From Roseburia_D sp964388945 (GTDB taxonomy: Bacteria > Bacillota > Clostridia > Lachnospirales > Lachnospiraceae), in NCBI GenBank assembly GCA_964388945.1, contig CAYMCM010000016.1:1-41605 (forward strand): a stretch of 41,605 bases of DNA, written 5' to 3'. Position 1 is the stretch's first letter. Each line of letters starts with the position of its first letter. Below are positions 15,508 to 23,331 of the stretch, one piece after another. The notes beneath the pieces are model-generated. The model was given only the letters and a program-made list of their open reading frames with translations, was not told the origin of the DNA and ran no database searches. The position numbers and the translations under genes were made by a program.

Positions 15508-17562
15508 ATGAAGCAAAATATAAAATTAAAAGGCGGACTCCGCAATTATATGTGCTGGCCGCTTCTGCTCACGGTGCTCTTAGTGGCGATGAACATACCG
15601 CTTTATGTCGTGGACACACTGGCGGGAGGGATGTTCAGCGTATTTACGGTGATATATTTTTTGATCGTTTTTCTGTCCTATCAGCGGAATAAGCCGGTTC
15701 TCGTCCGGGAACTCATCAATTTCGCGACACAATATGGTACCGTACAGAAAAAACTGCTCAATGAGTTTGAGGTGCCCTACCTTCTGATGGATGACAACGG
15801 AAAGATTCTCTGGGTAAATGAGCAGTTTACCGCAATCACCGGAAAAGGAAAGAATTATCATAAATCGATCACATCGATCTTTCCTTCGGTGACCAAAGAT
15901 CTGATCCAGAAGCAGGATGAGTTTGAGGATATCCGTATCAAACAGGGAGACCGGATCTATCGTGCGTCTTTGAGCAAGCTCTATTTTGATACGCTCGGGG
16001 AAGCCAATGATATGATCTCGTTTGAGCAGAATGAGCAGTTCCTTACGGCAATGTATCTGTTTGACGAGACGGAATTAAACCGTTATATCCAAAAGAACAA
16101 GGATGAGCGCATGATCGCTTCGCTCATCTATATTGACAATTATGAGGAGGCGCTCGACAGTATTGAAGAAGTCAAGCGCTCCCTTCTGGTTGCGCTTGTG
16201 GATCGAAAGATCAACAAATACTTTTCCGGCGTGGATGCGTTGGTGCGCAAGATTGAAAAGGACAAGTATTTTGTGGTATTCCGGCACAAATTTTTAAACC
16301 GTCTGCAGGAGGACAAGTTCAGTCTGTTAGAAGATGTCAAAAACGTCAGAGTCGGCAATGAGATGGCGGTGACATTAAGTATTGGTATCGGTGACGAGGG
16401 AAACAGTTATAACCAGAATTATGATTATGCGCGCATGGCGATTGATCTGGCGCTCGGACGAGGCGGGGATCAGGTTGTGGTAAAGGAAGGCGAAAAGATT
16501 TCCTACTACGGCGGAAAGTCCAAGCAGGTTGAGAAAATGACGCGTGTAAAGGCGCGTGTAAAGGCACATGCACTGCGTGAAATGATCGAGAGCAGAGAGC
16601 ATGTGATCGTTATGGGACATAATATCAGTGATGTGGATTCCTTCGGTGCGGCGATCGGCGTGTACTGCGCGGCAAGAGAGCTAGGGAAACGCTGTCAGAT
16701 CGTATTAAATGAGGTGACATCCTCACTGCGTCCGCTCAAGGAGTGCTTTACGCCGGAAAAGGGCTATCCGGAAAATATGTTCTTGACGAGCGAGCGGGCA
16801 TTGGAGGAAGTGGATAATAAGACGTTGGTCATGGTCGTTGATACTAACAGACCAAGTTATACCGAGTGTCCGGAGCTTTTAAAAGAATGCCGCAGTATCG
16901 TGGTGTTCGATCATCACAGACAGGGCAGTGAAGTGATCGAAAATCCGGTGTTGTCTTATATTGAGCCGTATGCATCTTCGACCTGTGAGATGATCGCGGA
17001 GGTGCTCCAGTATTTTTCGGACGACATTAAGCTTGAGACGGCGGAAGCAGACTGTATTTATGCAGGGATTCTGATCGATACGAGCAATTTTATGACAAAG
17101 ACCGGTGTGCGTACCTTTGAGGCGGCAGCTTACCTGCGGCGCTGCGGCGCAGAGGTAACCAGAGTGCGCAAACTGCTTCGGAATGATATGACGGATTACA
17201 AAGCAAGAGCAGAGGTGGTACGCCACGCGGAAGTTTACCGCGGAGCGTTTGCAATCTCGGTCTGTGATCCGGCGCAGATCGAAAGTCCGACCATTGTGGC
17301 GGCACAGGCGGCAAACGAGCTTTTGAACATTGTCGGCATCAAGGCGTCCTTTGTACTTACCGGATACCAGGGAAAGATATATGTAAGTTCCCGTTCCATT
17401 GACGAGATCAATGTACAGCTTATCATGGAGCGGCTCGGCGGCGGCGGTCACTTGAGCGAGGCGGGCGCGCAGCTTACCAACTGCAATATTGAAGAAGCAA
17501 AACGCATGATCCAGAGAACAATAGATGAAATGCTTGAGGAAGGAGAAATCGAACTATTATGA
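15508..17562 (+). CDS. gdpP: Cyclic di-AMP phosphodiesterase GdpP (DHH-DHHA1)
   Basis: A 684-residue membrane enzyme that hydrolyses cyclic di-AMP to pApA. Order: two transmembrane helices (about 15-57), PAS-like domain (about 80-150), a degenerate GGDEF domain (about 170-320), then DHH and DHHA1 domains. The metal-binding residues are intact: GHNISDVDS (H371, D375, D377), VVDTN (D445), FDHHRQG (468-470), and near the end GGGGHLSEAGAQ. The family normally has about 650-680 residues, so this is full length. The gene order gdpP-rplI-dnaB is widely conserved in Firmicutes. A TATAAT box (15455-15460) lies upstream without a good -35. Its stop overlaps the rplI start by four bases. Confidence 0.96.
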   Translation: MKQNIKLKGGLRNYMCWPLLLTVLLVAMNIPLYVVDTLAGGMFSVFTVIYFLIVFLSYQRNKPVLVRELINFATQYGTVQKKLLNEFEVPYLLMDDNGKILWVNEQFTAITGKGKNYHKSITSIFPSVTKDLIQKQDEFEDIRIKQGDRIYRASLSKLYFDTLGEANDMISFEQNEQFLTAMYLFDETELNRYIQKNKDERMIASLIYIDNYEEALDSIEEVKRSLLVALVDRKINKYFSGVDALVRKIEKDKYFVVFRHKFLNRLQEDKFSLLEDVKNVRVGNEMAVTLSIGIGDEGNSYNQNYDYARMAIDLALGRGGDQVVVKEGEKISYYGGKSKQVEKMTRVKARVKAHALREMIESREHVIVMGHNISDVDSFGAAIGVYCAARELGKRCQIVLNEVTSSLRPLKECFTPEKGYPENMFLTSERALEEVDNKTLVMVVDTNRPSYTECPELLKECRSIVVFDHHRQGSEVIENPVLSYIEPYASSTCEMIAEVLQYFSDDIKLETAEADCIYAGILIDTSNFMTKTGVRTFEAAAYLRRCGAEVTRVRKLLRNDMTDYKARAEVVRHAEVYRGAFAISVCDPAQIESPTIVAAQAANELLNIVGIKASFVLTGYQGKIYVSSRSIDEINVQLIMERLGGGGHLSEAGAQLTNCNIEEAKRMIQRTIDEMLEEGEIELL

Positions 17563-18005
17563 AGATAATTTTATTACAGGATGTAAAATCCCTCGGAAAA
17601 AAAGGTGAGATCGTAAATGTCAGCGATGGATATGCAAGAAATATGATTCTGCCGAAAAAACTCGGTGTGGAGGCAAACGGAAAGAATCTAAATGATCTGA
17701 AACTGCAGAACCAGCATGCAGAAAAAGTCGCGGAGGAAAATTTAGAGGCGGCAAAGGAACTGGCAAAAGATCTTGAAGACAAGATTGTTGAAGTGAAGAT
17801 CAAATCCGGAAAAGACGGTAAGACCTTCGGTTCCGTTTCCACAAAAGAGATTGCCGCTGCGGTAAAAGAACAGCTCGGACTGGAACTTGACAAGAAAAAG
17901 ATGGTTGTAAATGAAGGCATCAAAGCACTTGGAACTTATGAAGTGCCGGTTAAGCTGCATCCGAAGGTAATGGGAACGTTAAGAGTAAAAGTAACAGAAC
18001 AGTAG
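17559..18005 (+). CDS. rplI: 50S ribosomal protein L9
   Basis: A 148-residue L9, with the N-terminal domain MKIILLQDVKSLGKKGEIVN and VSDGYARNMILPKKLGVEA, a long connecting helix (about 40-75), and a C-terminal domain ending VKLHPKVMGTLRVKVTEQ. It binds 23S rRNA near the L1 stalk base. The start overlaps gdpP (ATGA), implying translational coupling. Confidence 0.98.
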   Translation: MKIILLQDVKSLGKKGEIVNVSDGYARNMILPKKLGVEANGKNLNDLKLQNQHAEKVAEENLEAAKELAKDLEDKIVEVKIKSGKDGKTFGSVSTKEIAAAVKEQLGLELDKKKMVVNEGIKALGTYEVPVKLHPKVMGTLRVKVTEQ

Positions 18006-18027
18006 GAAAATACGGGAGGATTCTTCA

Positions 18028-19362
18028 ATGGAAGAAGCTCTTATGAAAAGAGTCATGCCAAACAGCCTGGAGGCAGAGCAGTCTGTCATCGGTTCTATGA
18101 TCATGGACAGAGAAGCAATCATTGCGGCGTCGGAAATACTGTTAAAAGAGGATTTTTATCATCAGCAGTACGGCGTATTGTTTGAAGCAATGGTGGAACT
18201 GTTTAATGAGGGACAGCCGGCTGATCTGGTCACGCTGCAAAACAGGTTAAAAGAAAAAGATGTTCCGCCGGAGATCAGCAGTCTGGAATATGTAAGGGAT
18301 CTTGTGGCGGCAGTTCCGACTTCGGCGAATGTAAAATATTATGCGCAGATTGTAAAAGAAAAGGCGGTATTGCGAAAGCTGATCAAAGTCACTGAGAACA
18401 TTGAAAACGAATGCTATCTGGGAAAAGAATCGCTGGAAGTGATCTTAGAGGACACCGAAAAGAAGGTGTTTGAACTATTACAGAACCGCGGCGGCGGGGA
18501 TTATGTACCGATCAAACAGGTCGTTATCAATACACTTGAAAAGATCGAGCTTGCATCTAAGACCAAAGGGAATGTCACGGGGATCGCGACCGGATTTGTG
18601 GATCTGGATTATAAAATGGCAGGACTTCAGCCTTCCGATCTGATCTTGGTGGCGGCAAGACCTTCTATGGGAAAAACGGCATTTGTCTTAAATATTGCGC
18701 AGTATGTCGCATTTCACAGCAATCTTACGGCAGCAATCTTTTCGCTTGAAATGTCAAAGGAACAGCTTGTCAATCGTATGTTTTCTCTGGAATCCAGAGT
18801 GGATGCGCAGGTCTTGCGATCGGGAAATCTTGCGGATTCCGACTGGGAAAAGCTGATTGAAGCGGCAGGAGTCATCGGAGCCTCCAATCTGATCATTGAT
18901 GATACGCCGGGTATCTCGATCTCGGAGCTTCGAAGCAAGTGCAGAAAGTATAAACTGGAACATGATTTAAAACTGGTCATCATCGATTACCTCCAGCTCA
19001 TGTCCGGTTCCGGCAGAAGCACGGATTCCAGACAGCAGGAGATCTCGGATATTTCACGTTCCTTAAAGGCGCTTGCCAGAGAATTGAATGTACCGGTTAT
19101 TGCGTTGTCACAGCTTTCACGAGCCGTAGAACAGCGTCCGGATCACAGACCGATGCTTTCTGATCTTCGAGAGTCCGGGGCGATCGAGCAGGATGCCGAT
19201 GTTGTCATGTTTATTTATCGTGACGATTATTACAATAAGGATTCGGAAAACAAAAACATTGCGGAGATCATTCTGGCAAAACAGAGAAACGGCCCGATCG
19301 GAACCGTGAATCTGGTATGGCTGCCGCAGTACACAAAATTTGCGAATCTCGAACGAAATTAA
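18028..19362 (+). CDS. dnaB: Replicative DNA helicase DnaB
   Basis: A 444-residue hexameric replicative helicase (DnaC in Bacillus nomenclature). The N-terminal domain (about 8-110, PNSLEAEQSVIGSMI) is followed by a RecA-like ATPase domain. This has Walker A ARPSMGKTAF, SLEMSKEQLVNRM, Walker B LVIIDYLQLM, and SRAVEQRPDHRPMLSDLRES with the arginine finger region. No intein is present. Length is normal for the family. The ribosome binding site is GGGAGGATTCTTC. It is the last gene of gdpP-rplI-dnaB and is followed by a terminator. Confidence 0.98.
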   Translation: MEEALMKRVMPNSLEAEQSVIGSMIMDREAIIAASEILLKEDFYHQQYGVLFEAMVELFNEGQPADLVTLQNRLKEKDVPPEISSLEYVRDLVAAVPTSANVKYYAQIVKEKAVLRKLIKVTENIENECYLGKESLEVILEDTEKKVFELLQNRGGGDYVPIKQVVINTLEKIELASKTKGNVTGIATGFVDLDYKMAGLQPSDLILVAARPSMGKTAFVLNIAQYVAFHSNLTAAIFSLEMSKEQLVNRMFSLESRVDAQVLRSGNLADSDWEKLIEAAGVIGASNLIIDDTPGISISELRSKCRKYKLEHDLKLVIIDYLQLMSGSGRSTDSRQQEISDISRSLKALARELNVPVIALSQLSRAVEQRPDHRPMLSDLRESGAIEQDADVVMFIYRDDYYNKDSENKNIAEIILAKQRNGPIGTVNLVWLPQYTKFANLERN

Positions 19363-19406
19363 GACGTTTCAAACGTTGTATCTAAAAAAGAAGAAGGATT
19401 AAAACG

Positions 19407-19450
19407 AAAAAAGCAGATGTGGTCAGAATGCTGGCTGTATCTGCTTTTTT
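19407..19450 (+). terminator. Terminator after dnaB
   Basis: A 12-base perfect stem pairs AAAAAAGCAGAT (19407-19418) with ATCTGCTTTTTT (19439-19450), ending in a T run. Confidence 0.92.
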
Positions 19451-19477
19451 GTGCCGAATGCGCCCGACCGAAAACCG

Positions 19478-19507
19478 TTGTAAGGAAAATTGGACATGGT
19501 ATATAAT
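19478..19507 (+). promoter_or_regulatory. Promoter of the MerR-like gene; decides its start codon
   Basis: TTGTAA (19478-19483) and TATAAT (19502-19507) are 18 bases apart, giving a start site near 19514. This lies downstream of the upstream TTG (19490) and ATG (19496) candidates, so translation from this transcript must begin at GTG 19544, which has the strong site GGTGAGGAGG in front. Confidence 0.65.
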
Positions 19508-19543
19508 AAACAGGTAAAAGGAAAAGGTGAGGAGGTTGATCTG

Positions 19544-20227
19544 GTGGAAAAAGTACGTTATATGATTTCAGATGCGGCAGGTCTGGTCAATGTAGAAGCC
19601 CACGTATTGCGTTATTGGGAAGAAGAACTGGAACTTGACATTCCGCGGAATGAACTGGGACACCGTTACTATACAAAAGAGAATATTGAGCAATTCTTAA
19701 AGATAAAGGAATGGAAAGAAAAAGGGTATCAGTTAAAGGCAATCAAAATGCTGGTTCATGCGGCTGGTAATGCATCGGAGGTGATGCCGGTACAAAAAGA
19801 GCTGGGAAAAGAGGTGTCGGCAGCTGCCGGGGTACATAGTGAGACGGCAGACAGACATCCGGTGATAACGGAGGAGCATTCATTGACGGAAAGGAGAGCG
19901 GAAGCGGCACAAAGCCGTATGGAACAGTTTCAGATGCTGATGACGAATATCGTAAAGAGCGCGATCGAGGAAAATAACTATGCACTCGGAAAAGAGGTAG
20001 GTGACCAGGTAGGAGACCGGGTGTTAAAGGAAATGAATTATCTGATGCGCGAGCAGGAGGAGCAGGACGAAGAACGTTACCGGAAGCTTGATGAGACGAT
20101 CCGTATTTACCAGAAGGGAAAAAGAAGTGTAAAGCGTGCAGCAAAGCGGGAAGCCAAGCAGATGGAAAAGCAGGCAAAGCAGTTGGCACGGAAACGGAAA
20201 GGAAATTTAAAGCCCAAGCAGGCGTAA
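19544..20227 (+). CDS. MerR-type helix-turn-helix protein with coiled-coil C-terminus
   Basis: A 227-residue putative DNA-binding protein. The N-terminal MerR-like winged helix (about 1-70) reads ISDAAGLVNVEAHVLRYWEE and ELGHRYYTKENIEQFLKI, then KEWKEKGYQLKAIKMLVH. A variable linker follows, and a C-terminal region rich in Glu, Arg and Lys (about 155-227) is predicted to be a coiled coil with a very basic end. No effector-binding domain or metal-binding cysteines are visible, so it is not a classical metal or drug sensor. It resembles single-gene MerR-like/RacA-like proteins of unknown role. GTG at 19544 was chosen from the ribosome binding site and the promoter position. Confidence 0.82.
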   Translation: MEKVRYMISDAAGLVNVEAHVLRYWEEELELDIPRNELGHRYYTKENIEQFLKIKEWKEKGYQLKAIKMLVHAAGNASEVMPVQKELGKEVSAAAGVHSETADRHPVITEEHSLTERRAEAAQSRMEQFQMLMTNIVKSAIEENNYALGKEVGDQVGDRVLKEMNYLMREQEEQDEERYRKLDETIRIYQKGKRSVKRAAKREAKQMEKQAKQLARKRKGNLKPKQA

Positions 20228-20244
20228 AAAGCAATAAGCAAAAA

Positions 20245-20284
20245 AGAAAAGCACAGACCGTCATAAGACAGGCTGTGCTTTCTT
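20245..20284. terminator. Bidirectional terminator between the MerR-like and ferredoxin genes
   Basis: AAAGCACAG (20248-20256) pairs with CTGTGCTTT (20273-20281). The rightward reading ends in CTTTCTTT. The leftward reading ends in TTTTCTTTTT, so the hairpin can stop both convergent transcripts. Confidence 0.8.
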
Positions 20285-20287
20285 TGA

Positions 20288-20458
20288 TTACTGCTGTTCG
20301 ATAGCTCCGGTAGGACATGCACCAGCGCAAGTTCCACATTCTACACAAGCAGTAGCGTCGATGTCGTATTTTCCATCGCCTGCAGAGATTGCTCCAACTG
20401 GACATTCTCCTTCGCAGGTACCGCAAGATACACATGCATCTGTAATAACGTATGCCAT
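20288..20458 (-). CDS. 2[4Fe-4S] ferredoxin
   Basis: A 56-residue clostridial-type ferredoxin that carries low-potential electrons in the cytoplasm. The minus strand translates to two cluster motifs, CVSCGTCEGECP (first Cys at residue 9) and CVECGTCAGACP (first Cys at residue 38), each CxxCxxCxxxCP, with the usual MAYVITDAC start and PTGAIEQQ end. The length is typical. The ATG follows AAAGGAGGAAAATAAA. It is monocistronic, with its own promoter and a terminator immediately downstream. Confidence 0.97.
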   Translation of the reverse strand: MAYVITDACVSCGTCEGECPVGAISAGDGKYDIDATACVECGTCAGACPTGAIEQQ

Positions 20459-20517
20459 TTTATTTTCCTCCTTTTATTATGAAATATCAAAATAGTAAGC
20501 TATGTAGCTTTGAGAAT

Positions 20518-20546
20518 ATTCTAATACAAAAAACCAGTGAATACAA
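20518..20546 (-). promoter_or_regulatory. Ferredoxin promoter
   Basis: On the minus strand TTGTAT (20541-20546) and TAGAAT (20518-20523) are 17 bases apart, giving a leader of about 50 bases before the ferredoxin ATG. Confidence 0.65.
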
Positions 20547-20607
20547 GTACAAAATAAAGTACCAAATCTGTATAAAACGCCCAATTTCAGAAAAAATAAA
20601 AACAGGT

Positions 20608-20636
20608 TTGCATATTTTGCCGTTTGGGCTTATAAT
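20608..20636 (+). promoter_or_regulatory. Promoter of the DUF1858 gene
   Basis: TTGCAT (20608-20613) and TATAAT (20631-20636) are separated by 17 bases. The start site would be near 20643, about 48 bases before the ATG. It faces away from the ferredoxin promoter across a roughly 60-base gap. Confidence 0.7.
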
Positions 20637-20690
20637 AACCACATTAACGGTGGTGTACACTGTGTTTTATTACAAAAGGAGGATACATTT

Positions 20691-20903
20691 ATGGCAGCAC
20701 AGGTTACAGGAAAGACAATGATCGGCGAACTGCTTCAGATTGATGAGAACATTGCACCGATCCTGCTTGAGATCGGAATGCATTGCTTGGGATGCCCGTC
20801 TTCACAGATGGAGACCATAGAAGAAGCTGCAATGGTTCATGGTATTGAGCCGGATGCACTGGTAGCAAGAATCAATGATTTTCTTGCAAAATCTGATAAA
20901 TAA
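20691..20903 (+). CDS. DUF1858 small redox-disulfide protein
   Basis: A 70-residue protein of the DUF1858 family, also known as the hybrid-cluster-protein-associated redox disulfide domain. It has the conserved GMHCLGCPSSQMETIEEAAMVHG with a CxxC pair (C32, C35) at a helix start. The family is thought to take part in thiol or iron-sulfur redox chemistry in anaerobes, but the exact role is unknown. It has its own promoter, an AAAGGAGG site and a strong terminator. It is divergent from a ferredoxin gene. Confidence 0.93.
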   Translation: MAAQVTGKTMIGELLQIDENIAPILLEIGMHCLGCPSSQMETIEEAAMVHGIEPDALVARINDFLAKSDK

Positions 20904-20927
20904 GATCAGCGTAAGATCAGAATGATA

Positions 20928-20971
20928 AAAAGGATGTCCACACGGTCTGCAGACCGTATGGACATCCTTTT
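20928..20971. terminator. Long bidirectional terminator between the DUF1858 gene and mecA
   Basis: AAAAGGATGTCCA (20928-20940) pairs with TGGACATCCTTTT (20959-20971). An inner ACGGTCT/AGACCGT helix continues the hairpin. T runs occur on both outgoing strands. Confidence 0.92.
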
Positions 20972-21014
20972 GCGTTATGGCAACGGGTAAGATGGCGATC
21001 GGACGGTTTGGCTT

Positions 21015-21809
21015 TTACAAAGCGGCAAGTGTCTGAAGCGCCTGATCTTTTAAAAGAACCGGAAAATGCTCGGTGAAATAGGCTTCCACGGCGGTGGTAT
21101 AGTGCGCCTGACGGGAATATTCGGTCAGAATGTTGCAGACCTTGTTAAATTCTTCCGGGGTATGAGAACCTTTGGTCAGGATCAGATAAAAACGGCTGGA
21201 ATCCGGGCTTTTGTAGAGCGTATTCAGTTCATCATAAAAACCAGAAAGAATGTGGGCAAGCCGGATCACTTCCCCTAGGTTTCCGAAAACAAACAGTTTG
21301 GTGAGATTCGGAAGAACCGATACGGCAGGAGTTTCGTCCGTTTCCTTTTTTCGATTTAATGCTTCCGGAAGAGGGATAAATTCGCCGTTCTTTTTTGCCG
21401 GAGCGCCCTTGAGAGATTCATCGTGATCCTGCATACGACGGAAAAGATCTAAGATATCATCCGCACTGGCAGATGCCGTCATCGAACTGTCTGCAAATGC
21501 ATCAAAGCCATCTTCCGATCCGGGATCGGAAAACTTGGAAAACCGGGTGTCAAGTTCCTCCGGATATTCCACTTTCGTAATGATCAGTATAATGGAATCT
21601 GCGGACATAGGTACTGCTTCGATCATCAGCGGAATGTCGTCCGCCTCAAAGCCATATTGATATGCAGCCTGCTGCATCATTTCACGGAACAGGGCACGGG
21701 CGTTTTCAGTGCCGTAGGCCAGTTCGCTGATTTTAAGCTTACGGTCTGCGAGGTCTTCTTTGGTCAGGGTGCATCGAATCTGGTTTTCACTTATTTTTTC
21801 AATCTTCAT
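21015..21809 (-). CDS. mecA: MecA-like adaptor protein
   Basis: A 264-residue protein related to MecA/YpbH, adaptors that hand substrates (such as ComK in Bacillus) to the ClpC-ClpP protease. The N-terminal domain (MKIEKISENQIRCTLTKEDLADRKL, then a helix with ALFREMMQQAAYQYGF) and the C-terminal ferredoxin-like domain (KLFVFGNLGEVIRLAHIL, SRFYLILTK) fit the family. A charged linker (about 115-170) joins them. The start was set at 21809, after GGAAGTGAT; a longer frame reaching 22013 covers the promoter region and is rejected. It is monocistronic and divergent from the kinase locus. Confidence 0.9.
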   Translation of the reverse strand: MKIEKISENQIRCTLTKEDLADRKLKISELAYGTENARALFREMMQQAAYQYGFEADDIPLMIEAVPMSADSIILIITKVEYPEELDTRFSKFSDPGSEDGFDAFADSSMTASASADDILDLFRRMQDHDESLKGAPAKKNGEFIPLPEALNRKKETDETPAVSVLPNLTKLFVFGNLGEVIRLAHILSGFYDELNTLYKSPDSSRFYLILTKGSHTPEEFNKVCNILTEYSRQAHYTTAVEAYFTEHFPVLLKDQALQTLAAL

Positions 21810-21846
21810 AATATCACTTCCAAATAACCTGATTTTTGTAATGACA

Positions 21847-21875
21847 AGTATATATAATATAGTATGCGAAGTCAA
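21847..21875 (-). promoter_or_regulatory. mecA promoter
   Basis: On the minus strand TTGACT (21870-21875) and TATACT (21847-21852) are 17 bases apart, giving a leader of about 30 bases. Confidence 0.7.
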
Positions 21876-21934
21876 GTTGTGTATTTCGAAATTTATAAAA
21901 AAATTATAAAATTTATAAAGAAATCTGAAAATTC

Positions 21935-21963
21935 TTGAAAAAGCAAAAACAATATGGTATAAA
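21935..21963 (+). promoter_or_regulatory. Promoter of the kinase locus
   Basis: TTGAAA (21935-21940) and TATAAA (21958-21963) are separated by exactly 17 bases. The start site is expected near 21970, leaving about 38 bases before the proposed AUU start. The leader holds a strong AGGGAGGG ribosome binding site at 21994-22001. Confidence 0.72.
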
Positions 21964-22007
21964 GGATTCAGAGATGTTTTTCCGATTCCCGAAAGGGAGG
22001 GAAAAGA

Positions 22008-23327
22008 ATTCAAAATACAATCTGGTTCGGCAAGTACCGTATCTTAGAGTGCATCGGTATCGGTGGATTCGGTAGCGTGTATCTTGCGGAACATCAAAAA
22101 CTTGGGGCTTTGCGTGCGATCAAGCAGATTCCGCGGAAAGAAGCGGATGCAGCCTCGGTTCTCTCAGAAGCATTGCTTCTGAAAAATCTGAAACATCCCG
22201 GTATTCCCATAATATATGACTTGGAAGAAGATGAAAAGAACATTTATGTCATCGAGGAATACATTGCGGGTGAATCACTCGAAGCCTTTGCGCTTCATCA
22301 ATCCAAAATTTCTGAGAAAAAGATCATACAGATCGGCATTCAGCTATGCGATATTTTAAGTTATCTGCACGGGCAGAAACCATCACCGCTTCTATATCTG
22401 GATATGAAACCGGAGCATGTATTTTTATGTGCGGGGCAGGTTCGGCTTGTGGATTTCGGTATTTCGGCATATCTGGATGGACAAAAAAATGCGTATCCAT
22501 CATATGGGACGAAGGAGTTTGCTGCACCGGAGCAGTGGACAAAAGACCAGATTGGTGTGTGGACTGATATTTTCGGGGCAGGGCGCATACTTTCGTTTCT
22601 TTCAAAACTTGCTAGCCGCCCATTGTCCGCAGGACTTAAGGGTGTCATAAGAAGGGCAGCACAGACGGATATGCGAAGCCGCTACGCGACTGCGGAAGAA
22701 ATGAAGCAGGAACTGCTTCTTGTAGAACGGCGGCAGATCTTAAAAAGAAAATTACGGACGGGAGAACATCTCTTAAAAAAAATAGCAGTATGCGGAAGTG
22801 GAGTCCGGATCGGAACTACGCATTTTTCCATTGCCTTAAACAGTTTTTTAAACGAGGAAGGTTGGCGCAGCTTCTACATGGAAGCAAATGACAGTGGGGC
22901 ATTGTGGAAAATCGGAAAAATGAGACGCGGGGTTGTGGAAAAAGACGGTTTTTTGTATAGCGGTTATTTTTGCGGAAAGACCAGGCTGGCAGATGAAAGG
23001 CATATAAAGACTGCATTTGATTTTGAGATTGCAGACTACGGCTGTCAGGTGGAGGATCTTGCACAGATCGCGTATGCAGATGTCACAATCCTTATGCTCG
23101 GTGCAAGAGACTGGGAGAAACAGGAAGCATGGAATGCGATCGAGCGTTGGCGTTATTGTGAAAGGCTTGTGCTCGTATGCAATTACGGAGATGAAAAAAG
23201 AGCCAGAGAATATGCGAAAAGAGCAGGCAGGCGCGTGTATTGTTTTCCGTTGGATGCAGATGCGTTTTGCGTGGATCAAAAGAAGGATGCTTTTTTCCGT
23301 GGATTACTGCAAAAAGAAAGGTGGTGA
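22008..23327 (+). CDS. Ser/Thr protein kinase fused to a degenerate ParA/MinD-like domain (AUU start)
   Basis: A 439-residue protein if translation starts at ATT 22008. The kinase domain (about 8-240) has the P-loop GIGGFGSV (17-24), lysine in LRAIK (K39), helix-C Glu (E54), DFG (149-151) and GTKEFAAPEQW. The catalytic loop reads YLDMKPEH: Asp132 and Lys134 are kept, but the usual HRD histidine/arginine and the metal-binding Asn are replaced (H137). From about 258 a second domain, KIAVCGSGVRIGTTHFSIAL ... FEIADYG, resembles a ParA/MinD ATPase with a spoiled Walker A. No transmembrane helix or PASTA repeats are present, unlike PrkC. In the kinase frame there is no ATG, GTG or TTG between the upstream stop (21960) and the P-loop; ATT 22008 sits six bases after AGGGAGGG. 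The next gene starts five bases downstream. Confidence 0.85.
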   Translation: MQNTIWFGKYRILECIGIGGFGSVYLAEHQKLGALRAIKQIPRKEADAASVLSEALLLKNLKHPGIPIIYDLEEDEKNIYVIEEYIAGESLEAFALHQSKISEKKIIQIGIQLCDILSYLHGQKPSPLLYLDMKPEHVFLCAGQVRLVDFGISAYLDGQKNAYPSYGTKEFAAPEQWTKDQIGVWTDIFGAGRILSFLSKLASRPLSAGLKGVIRRAAQTDMRSRYATAEEMKQELLLVERRQILKRKLRTGEHLLKKIAVCGSGVRIGTTHFSIALNSFLNEEGWRSFYMEANDSGALWKIGKMRRGVVEKDGFLYSGYFCGKTRLADERHIKTAFDFEIADYGCQVEDLAQIAYADVTILMLGARDWEKQEAWNAIERWRYCERLVLVCNYGDEKRAREYAKRAGRRVYCFPLDADAFCVDQKKDAFFRGLLQKERW

Positions 23328-23331
23328 ACCG

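Noticed and set aside
15483..15509. TTGACA and TATAAT just before gdpP
   Set aside because: The spacer is only 15 bases and the -10 box overlaps the ATG, so a transcript would start inside the gene.
16879..17451. 190-codon minus-strand frame inside gdpP
   Set aside because: It is a shadow of the conserved DHH domain and has no homology signal or ribosome binding site.
21810..22013. N-terminal extension of MecA
   Set aside because: It covers the divergent promoter region and encodes a Phe/Ile-rich non-conserved stretch; the family start and ribosome binding site are at 21809.
21974..22073. 33-codon frame starting at ATG 21974 upstream of the kinase
   Set aside because: It has no ribosome binding site, begins about four bases after the predicted transcript start and overlaps the kinase in another frame. 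It is kept only as an alternative explanation (indel) for the missing kinase start codon.
23017..23331. Long N-terminal extension of the second ParA-like protein
   Set aside because: This part lies within the kinase C-terminus in another frame and its translation looks non-protein-like. The real start is GTG 23332 or at most ATG 23287.
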